From: Turicibacter sp. | GTDB taxonomy: Bacteria; Bacillota; Bacilli; MOL361; Turicibacteraceae | Length of the DNA stretch: 10,430 nucleotides | NCBI GenBank assembly: GCA_030531025.1 | Contig: JAUMTV010000107.1 | Coordinates: 1-10,430, forward strand | Direction: 5' to 3' | Part shown: positions 5,826-10,430 of the stretch, in pieces | How the letters are laid out: the number at the start of each line of letters is the position of its first letter | Position numbering within the stretch: position 1 is the first letter of the stretch | Notes under the pieces: model-generated | What the model was told of the DNA's origin: nothing | Seen by the model: only the letters and a program-made list of their open reading frames with translations | The model's database searches: none | Program-made: the position numbers and the translations under genes

Positions 5826-6611
5826 ATGAAAAAAAAACAACTCTCCACTCATAGACAGTCCCAGTCACCTAAACGAAAATCACGTCAAACGGAATCCTCT
5901 GATGAGCTCATGCACAATTTCATTGAACTATTAACTGATAAAGTAAGTCAAATGCAATCAATGATTGATGATATTCCTCTATCTCCGCCTACTCCTCTTG
6001 GCAATAACACCTTAGACTCTTCCACCTCGACTGAAAAAAAAATAGAATCGCCTCTAGATGGGCAAAGTTTTCTTCCCGATGACTTCGATCCTGATGAGCT
6101 TAGATTTCAGGCATCCGAATCATCAGCAACTACAGCCAGTGGAACAATAAACACAACTGGGCGTTTTGGAACAAGTTCTGGAACAAGTGGTGGTGCAGCA
6201 AACAGTGGTCAAAGTGCGGCTGCTATTGCCCATCGAACTGCCTTCAATTATGCTCCTCCACAAACGACAACCTATCGCTATGGTTTTACCAACTCTGAAC
6301 TCTTTGCCTTTATCGGAAGTTTAGACCCGGTCGAATATATTTTAGTCGTTACTATTATTGCAATTATTATCGGTGTTGAACTTAATGTATTTGAACGCCA
6401 AATTGTCGGTGGAGCACTTGTCGATATTGGGGTCACTCTCGGTAATATGGTAGAACAAGAACTCTTCAGACAAGCCCGACAAAATGAAGGTCAAAATCGT
6501 GCAAGATACGAAGCTGAACAAACTGACTTTGACACTCTCTATGACGACATTGATTTATTACAAGCTCAAATTGATGCAATTAAAGAACAACTAGGAATGA
6601 ATCAAACTTAA
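5826..6611 (+). CDS. Unrecognised membrane-anchored protein with disordered N-terminal half and C-terminal coiled coil
   Basis: A 261-residue protein I do not recognise as a named family. Residues 1-21 are strongly basic (MKKKQLS, PKRKSR); 23-95 are acidic with a predicted helix at 26-48 (LMHNFIELLTDKVSQMQSMI); 96-150 are low-complexity Ser/Thr/Gly/Ala. Then FTNSELFAFIGSLDPVEYILVVT leads into a very hydrophobic stretch (about 170-186), a Gly-rich second hydrophobic stretch (192-208, VGGALVDIGVTLGNM) and a charged coiled-coil-like tail (about 211-258). The hydrophobic core resembles, in spacing only, short uncharacterised proteins of spore-forming Clostridia (helix, short turn, GxxLxxIGxxL); this is from memory and weak. 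There is no signal peptide. AAGGAGG lies five bases before the ATG and a terminator follows, so it is a single-gene unit, divergent from the hybrid kinase. Real coding is supported by the ribosome site, length and coherent composition. Confidence 0.85.
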   Translation: MKKKQLSTHRQSQSPKRKSRQTESSDELMHNFIELLTDKVSQMQSMIDDIPLSPPTPLGNNTLDSSTSTEKKIESPLDGQSFLPDDFDPDELRFQASESSATTASGTINTTGRFGTSSGTSGGAANSGQSAAAIAHRTAFNYAPPQTTTYRYGFTNSELFAFIGSLDPVEYILVVTIIAIIIGVELNVFERQIVGGALVDIGVTLGNMVEQELFRQARQNEGQNRARYEAEQTDFDTLYDDIDLLQAQIDAIKEQLGMNQT

Positions 6612-6649
6612 AAGGACGTTCATCATTAAAAAAGTGACGTCCTTTTTTA
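6610..6649 (+). terminator. Terminator of the unknown membrane-anchored protein gene
   Basis: The stem AAAGGACGT (6611-6619) with ACGTCCTTT (6637-6645) is followed by further Ts to 6648. The loop is 17 bases and can be shortened by a CA/TG pair after a bulged T. The first arm begins at the last base of the stop codon. Confidence 0.85.
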
Positions 6650-6668
6650 GTTATTCTAAACAAAAATA

Positions 6669-6705
6669 TTGACTATACGGTTACCAGATAGTTTAGTATA
6701 CTAAA
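6669..6705 (+). promoter_or_regulatory. Promoter of the MATE exporter gene with a palindromic operator
   Basis: TTGACT at 6669-6674 is a good -35 hexamer. The -10 would fall at 6692-6697 (TTTAGT, weak, 17-base spacer), inside the perfect 14-base palindrome TTTAGTATACTAAA (6692-6705). A dimeric repressor such as a MarR- or TetR-type protein bound there would block transcription. Drug exporters in Bacillota are often controlled this way, but no such regulator gene is in the window. TATACT at 6697-6702 is a better -10 match but is 22 bases from TTGACT. Confidence 0.55.
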
Positions 6706-6720
6706 AAGAGACTTAAACAG

Positions 6721-6725
6721 AAAGG
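6721..6725 (+). promoter_or_regulatory. Ribosome binding site that decides the MATE start
   Basis: AAAGG at 6721-6725 is one base before the first in-frame ATG (6727), too close to use, and ten bases before the second (6736), which is workable. The second ATG is therefore the likelier start. Confidence 0.6.
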
Positions 6726-6735
6726 TATGAGAGAA

Positions 6736-8043
6736 ATGACGAAAAAATTTCTAAGCTATGCACTTCCATCTGCATTAGCCATGTTTATTTCATCTTTATA
6801 TACAGTCATTGATGGTATTTTTGTAGGACAAGGAGTCGGAGATCTTGCATTAGCAGCGGTCAATGTTGTGATCCCGCTGACCATTATGTTATTTGGTATG
6901 GCAACTATGTTTGCTGTTGGTGGAGGAGCCTTAATTTCAAAAAACTTTGGAAGTAAAGATGTTGAAACTGCAAACTTGATGTTTCATCAAGTGTTCAAAT
7001 TTTTACTCATTATTAGTTTTATCATTAGTATTACTTGCGTAATATTTGCTGGACCTATTGTTAAGGGACTCGGTGCGACTCCTGATTTATATGATTTAGC
7101 TAAAACGTACTTAAGATTTTACTCATTATTTTGTATTCCTAATATTATTGGAATTGCTTTAAATAGCTTTATTCGAAATGATGGGAATCCTAAACTAGCA
7201 ATGATTGCGACACTTTCAGGAGCAATCACCAATATCGTACTCGACTATTTATTCATCTTCCCGCTACAACTAGGATTATTTGGAGCCGCCATGGCAACTG
7301 GTCTTGGGCAAGTCGTAACTGTTTCTATCATTTTGATTCATTTCATCCGTCGTCAAGGGCGATTACGCTTTGGCAATGTGAAACTTAACTTTAACATCAT
7401 TAAAGAATTTTCAAGTATCGGCTTTCCTTCGTTCTTTGCCGAAGCTGCCTTCTCGATTATTATTTATTTAACAAATATCGCTTTAGTAAAAACCGTTGGT
7501 GAAATTGGCATTACCACTTACAGTATCATTAACTACTTAACAACACCAATCTACTTATTACTATTAGGACTAGCCTTTGGGGCACAACCGCTGATTAGTT
7601 ATCATTTCGGTGCAAAAGAACAAGAACCAATGATGAAATATTATCGTCTAACCAATAAGACCAATTACCTCATTAATTTCTTATTTATCGCAATTTGCTT
7701 CTTCTTTGGGCGTCCTATTATCAGTATCTTTACTCAAGATCCAACAATCATTGATATGGCCTATGTTGGACTTAATATCGTTAATGCTGCTTTCATTATT
7801 ATCGGTTTAAATTTAAATACAACGATTTACTATCAAGCAATTGAGACACCTAAGTATTCAAATTTCCTTTGCGCTTGCCGTTCTGTTATTTTCTTACCGA
7901 TCGTCTTATTCATTTTAACGAACTTATTTGGGTTACACGGCATTTGGGCAGCCTTAATGGTTTCAGAATTGTTAACTCTTCTTGCCTTTTTAATTTTTAC
8001 GAATATCCATCACATTACAAAACGAGCACTTCAGCTCTCTTAA
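6736..8043 (+). CDS. MATE-family multidrug/toxin exporter, MepA-like
   Basis: A polytopic cytoplasmic-membrane antiporter that exports cationic drugs, dyes or metabolites in exchange for Na+ or H+. The protein from the preferred start (MTKKFLSYALPSALAMFI) is 435 residues, normal for MATE proteins, with about twelve hydrophobic segments in two homologous halves. Half 1 shows the family opening ALPSALAMFISSLYTVIDGIFVGQGVGDLALAAVNVVIP and GGGALISKNFG; half 2 shows FSSIGFPSFFAEAAFSIIIY and GLAFGAQPLISYHFGA. These motifs and the short loops place it near the MepA branch rather than NorM. An upstream ATG at 6727 would add three residues but is too close to the ribosome site. Substrate cannot be predicted. 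The palindrome in its promoter suggests inducible repression. It is a single-gene unit, convergent with the lipoprotein gene. Confidence 0.95.
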   Translation: MTKKFLSYALPSALAMFISSLYTVIDGIFVGQGVGDLALAAVNVVIPLTIMLFGMATMFAVGGGALISKNFGSKDVETANLMFHQVFKFLLIISFIISITCVIFAGPIVKGLGATPDLYDLAKTYLRFYSLFCIPNIIGIALNSFIRNDGNPKLAMIATLSGAITNIVLDYLFIFPLQLGLFGAAMATGLGQVVTVSIILIHFIRRQGRLRFGNVKLNFNIIKEFSSIGFPSFFAEAAFSIIIYLTNIALVKTVGEIGITTYSIINYLTTPIYLLLLGLAFGAQPLISYHFGAKEQEPMMKYYRLTNKTNYLINFLFIAICFFFGRPIISIFTQDPTIIDMAYVGLNIVNAAFIIIGLNLNTTIYYQAIETPKYSNFLCACRSVIFLPIVLFILTNLFGLHGIWAALMVSELLTLLAFLIFTNIHHITKRALQLS

Positions 8044-8070
8044 AAAACGATTCTTAACGAATCGTTTTTT
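8042..8070. terminator. Bidirectional terminator between the MATE and lipoprotein genes
   Basis: AAAAAACGATTC (8042-8053) pairs perfectly with GAATCGTTTTTT (8059-8070) around the loop TTAAC. There is an A-run on one side and a T-run on the other, so it works on both strands. The arms overlap the stop codons of both genes by one or two bases. Confidence 0.9.
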
Positions 8071-8633
8071 TATAAGTCTTCACCGTCTGTTGTTAAAAAA
8101 CCGACCACTTCTTTCAAGTCTTCATTTACATACACTTTAATGACCGTGTCTTTTTCAGTTTTAAATCGGAAAATCATTTCACGTTCATTTTCTTTCATAT
8201 TTTGGTCCACTAAAGAAACTTCACTAGCTAACTGATGATCCGCTAAAAAAGCAACGGCTAATTGTTCTAAACTTTCTTCACTATAATCAGTTGGCTCCGA
8301 GTGAATCTCAACAAAAATTCCAGTTAATTCACCGTCTTTATATTCACCGGTTACACGTAAAACTTCATTATCTTTCGGCTCACCACCGCGTACTAAAGTG
8401 ACACGATCCCCATCATAAATAGGCTCATTTTTTGCTTGATCAACAAGTGACTCTTGCTTTTGAATATGAGCAGAAAATGAATTGACATCCAGTGGAAAAT
8501 CAAAATAAGTTTGATAATCTTTCATTAATTGCTCTACTAATGCTTGGTCGTCTTTACTTAACTCTTTATTTGAACAACCCATTATTGAAAAAATGAGTAG
8601 TCCTAACATTATCCATGACATTAAACGTTTCAT
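8070..8633 (-). CDS. Small surface lipoprotein, PepSY-like C-terminal half, unknown function
   Basis: A 187-residue predicted lipoprotein. MKRLMSWIMLGLLIFSIMGC is a type II signal peptide with the lipobox ending at C20, so the mature protein is tethered to the outer face of the membrane. The mature part is acidic. Residues about 115-183 go from a helix (EESLEQLAVAFLADHQL) to strands (REMIFRFKTEKDTVIKVYVNEDLKEVVGFLTT), a pattern like the PepSY domains of YpeB-type proteins; this is inferred from pattern only. GGGAGG lies about eight bases before the ATG. The gene is 59 bases downstream of the BceS-type kinase with no clear promoter between, so it is probably the third gene of that transcript. 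It may be the sensor accessory or a target of the system. Confidence 0.88.
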   Translation of the reverse strand: MKRLMSWIMLGLLIFSIMGCSNKELSKDDQALVEQLMKDYQTYFDFPLDVNSFSAHIQKQESLVDQAKNEPIYDGDRVTLVRGGEPKDNEVLRVTGEYKDGELTGIFVEIHSEPTDYSEESLEQLAVAFLADHQLASEVSLVDQNMKENEREMIFRFKTEKDTVIKVYVNEDLKEVVGFLTTDGEDL

Positions 8634-8692
8634 AACAGATACCTCCCTCTTAATGTATCCTATTATTGACGTTTTAACATCACCTTAACCAT

Positions 8693-9709
8693 TTATTCTT
8701 CTAAAAAGGCAAACTTCCCTTTAGGAAATGTTAAGTAAACAGTTGTTCCACCCTCTTTTTGCGAGTTTATTTCCAAGCCAATTCTTAATTTTTGACAAAG
8801 TTTTTGACATAGATACAAACCAATTCCTGTTGATTTTCCAAATAAGCGTCCATTTTCACCTGTAAATCCTTTATCAAAAACACGTGGTAAATCTTTTTCA
8901 TTAATGCCAACGCCCTCATCTTTAATCATTAATACCACACTTTGTTCGTGAATCATCGTCTCAAAAGATACTTTACCATCTTCTTTTTTTGTATACTTAA
9001 TCGCATTATTAATGAGCTGATTTAAAATGAACTCTACCCACTTCGCATCACTAAAAACAATACCGTCAAGCTCCCCAATCTGAATTCCCACTTTATGATA
9101 AATAAACTCACGCGAGTTTTGACGAATCATCCGCAGCACGACCTCACGAAGCTCAAATTCCTTCACCACGTAATCTTGACTCACTTCAAACGAACGCGCA
9201 TAATAGAGCACTTGGTCGATGAAGTTTTCAACTTTTCTTAGTTCAAAGTCTACTTTCTGACCCAGAGGTCCACTATTATTTTCAAGCACGAGTTTAACAG
9301 AAGCTATAGGCGTCTTAATTTCATGAACCCATGCCTCAATATACTCTCGGTAATCTTGTTCCATCCGCTCATAGCGATTCACATGTTCATGCATATCTTT
9401 CGTAATAACTCTTAATAATTCATGAATCATTTGCCCTTCTAAGAATGAAGGTTCTTCAACGACTTCACAAATTAAATACGCTTGATCAAGTTGTTGAACA
9501 CTTTCTTCTAAAGCCATAAAATATCGACGATATTTTATGTAATCTAACATCATATAAGAAAACAGTGGCATAAACCAAATATATCCGACGAAAAAGATAA
9601 TCACTCCATTAACATGAATTAACATCATTAATAAAGTAATAGTTAAAAACAATAGCCCATTAATTCCAAGAAACATCCCTTTACTTTTTATAAAAGCTAA
9701 AAAACTCAT
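8693..9709 (-). CDS. BceS-type intramembrane-sensing histidine kinase
   Basis: A 338-residue sensor kinase. Two membrane helices (about 12-32 and 35-56) are joined by only a few outside residues (roughly HVNG), so there is no extracellular sensor domain. This is the architecture of BceS/intramembrane kinases, which respond to a membrane partner. The dimerisation domain has H129 in EAWVHEIKTPIAS, the typical BceS-family box. The ATPase domain has the N-box around N234/N235 (QLINNAIKY), G1 DEGVGI (264-269), FDKGFTG (278-284) and G2 STGIGL (293-298), all intact. In the known family it phosphorylates its paired OmpR-type regulator in response to cell-wall-active peptides sensed by a BceAB ABC transporter. 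Its ATG overlaps the regulator's stop (ATGA, 9706-9709), implying translational coupling. No BceAB genes follow in this window. Confidence 0.93.
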   Translation of the reverse strand: MSFLAFIKSKGMFLGINGLLFLTITLLMMLIHVNGVIIFFVGYIWFMPLFSYMMLDYIKYRRYFMALEESVQQLDQAYLICEVVEEPSFLEGQMIHELLRVITKDMHEHVNRYERMEQDYREYIEAWVHEIKTPIASVKLVLENNSGPLGQKVDFELRKVENFIDQVLYYARSFEVSQDYVVKEFELREVVLRMIRQNSREFIYHKVGIQIGELDGIVFSDAKWVEFILNQLINNAIKYTKKEDGKVSFETMIHEQSVVLMIKDEGVGINEKDLPRVFDKGFTGENGRLFGKSTGIGLYLCQKLCQKLRIGLEINSQKEGGTTVYLTFPKGKFAFLEE

Positions 9710-10377
9710 GCGATAATATATCCTAATCCGCGTCTTGTTTCAATAATATCACGTAGTCCCATCTCTTCTAATTTTTTACGAAGTCTTGTGACATTTACGG
9801 ATAATGTGTTATCATCGACAAATAAATCAGACTTCCATAACTGCTCCATTAATGTCTCACGTGATACAATTTGTCCTTGATTTTTTAATAGGTGGGCTAA
9901 AATTTTCAACTCATTTTTCGTCAGTTCCATCGTTTGATTTTCATAACTCATTGAACCGCTTGATAGATTTAAACTTAATCCTTTATACGTTAAAGTTTCA
10001 GACGTGACAGGTGTTCCATAGGCGCGCTTCAGTAACGAAGAAATACGCGCTAATAAAATTTGTGTATTATAAGGTTTAGTCACAAAATCATCTGCTCCTA
10101 AATTCATACTCATGAGCTCATCTAATTCATTATCCCGACTCGTCACAACAATAATAGGAACATCTGAAAATTTTCGAATTTCTTTACACAAATAATACCC
10201 ATCAAAAACAGGCAAGTTAATATCAAGTAAAATCAAATGTGGTTGCTGACGTTTCACTTCATCAATGATAGCTGTAAATTCAGTCGGTGCCTGCACTTCA
10301 TAGCCATAGCGACTTAAAAAAACTTGCAACTCTTCACGAATGACGGGTGCATCTTCAATAATCATAATTTTTTGCAT
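9706..10377 (-). CDS. OmpR/PhoB-family response regulator, BceR-like
   Basis: A 223-residue DNA-binding regulator. The receiver (about 1-115) has acidic-pocket E8/D9, phospho-acceptor D52 in LILLDINLPVFDG, T79 and K101 in VTKPY. The C-terminal winged helix (about 127-222) shows LTKNELKILAHLLKNQG, the recognition region DNTLSVNVTRLRKKL and the wing ETRRGLGY. It is the partner of the kinase it overlaps. On the minus strand two in-frame TAG codons stand immediately before the ATG, so the start cannot lie further upstream. However, no Shine-Dalgarno sequence sits at a normal distance; a GGAGGGAG is about 23 bases or more away. Translation may therefore be weak, or coupled to something upstream beyond the window. 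Confidence 0.94.
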   Translation of the reverse strand: MQKIMIIEDAPVIREELQVFLSRYGYEVQAPTEFTAIIDEVKRQQPHLILLDINLPVFDGYYLCKEIRKFSDVPIIVVTSRDNELDELMSMNLGADDFVTKPYNTQILLARISSLLKRAYGTPVTSETLTYKGLSLNLSSGSMSYENQTMELTKNELKILAHLLKNQGQIVSRETLMEQLWKSDLFVDDNTLSVNVTRLRKKLEEMGLRDIIETRRGLGYIIA

Positions 10378-10430
10378 CTACTATGAAAATAAATCCAAAC
10401 TCCCTCCGCGAGGTCAGCTTTGAAAAGACC
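10378..10430 (-). other. Leader of the regulator-kinase-lipoprotein transcript, cut by the window edge
   Basis: The last 53 bases hold a short hairpin CCTC-CGC-GAGG (10403-10413) and GGTC/GACC arms (10412-10415 with 10427-10430). No promoter is visible. It may be a 5' leader or the end of an upstream gene's terminator; too little is shown to decide. Confidence 0.25.

Noticed and set aside
7869..8057. 62-residue + frame overlapping the end of the MATE gene
   Set aside because: Shadow of the MATE reading frame; it runs through the terminator.
9804..10007. 67-residue + frame opposite the response regulator
   Set aside because: Antisense to a complete regulator domain and without a ribosome site.
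10387..10430. T-box or attenuator at the right edge, suggested by CTCGCGGAGGG on the minus strand
   Set aside because: The T-box antiterminator core is not present and the sequence is cut by the window, so only a short hairpin can be supported.
1..10430. Mobile element, CRISPR array, toxin-antitoxin or phage-defence system
   Set aside because: No transposase, integrase, terminal repeats, regular spacer repeats, nuclease or toxin motifs were found; every sizeable gene has a housekeeping, transport, signalling or unknown-membrane character.

Overview
The window reads as chromosomal DNA of a low-GC Bacillota (Firmicute). Coding sequence is A+T rich, Shine-Dalgarno sites are strong (AAAGGAGG type), TGA is used as a stop, and the genes include a TagO/WecA-type wall-polymer initiator, a BceS-type intramembrane histidine kinase and a MepA-like MATE exporter. 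A Turicibacter- or Erysipelotrichia-like bacterium is my best guess from memory of similar proteins, but it is not proven here. There are no mobile elements, tRNA/rRNA genes or CRISPR arrays.

Layout. Positions 1-236 hold no convincing gene. A small four-helix membrane protein (237-647, possibly YrvL-like) is followed by a universal stress protein (770-1231), both on +. Next is a gene-free pocket (about 1268-1464) between the usp terminator and the tpiA terminator; its + strand can fold into a compact three-way-junction RNA. On the minus strand, a tagO-like gene (2276-3385) is followed after 23 bases by tpiA (1500-2252), so the two probably share a transcript. Upstream lies a 638-residue soluble hybrid histidine kinase with its own receiver and Hpt domains (3513-5429). 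A gene-free stretch of about 400 bases (5430-5825) separates it from a divergent, unrecognised 261-residue membrane-anchored protein (5826-6611). A MATE efflux gene (start best placed at 6736, end 8043) has a perfect 14-base palindrome in its promoter region. It converges, through a shared bidirectional terminator, on a minus-strand group: OmpR-type response regulator (9706-10377), BceS-type kinase (8693-9709, overlapping by ATGA) and a small lipoprotein (8070-8633).

How the parts fit. The right end looks like an envelope-stress sensing unit in which a lipoprotein sits where a BceAB-type ABC transporter is usually expected. The middle is a cytosolic phosphorelay kinase whose output regulator is not in the window. 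The left-centre pairs wall teichoic acid or glycan initiation with a glycolytic enzyme. No single element clearly amounts to a new system. The points most worth a second look are the candidate RNA at 1286-1376, two terminators whose triloop is exactly the TAA stop codon of the preceding gene, the unknown protein at 5826-6611, and the kinase-regulator-lipoprotein unit.
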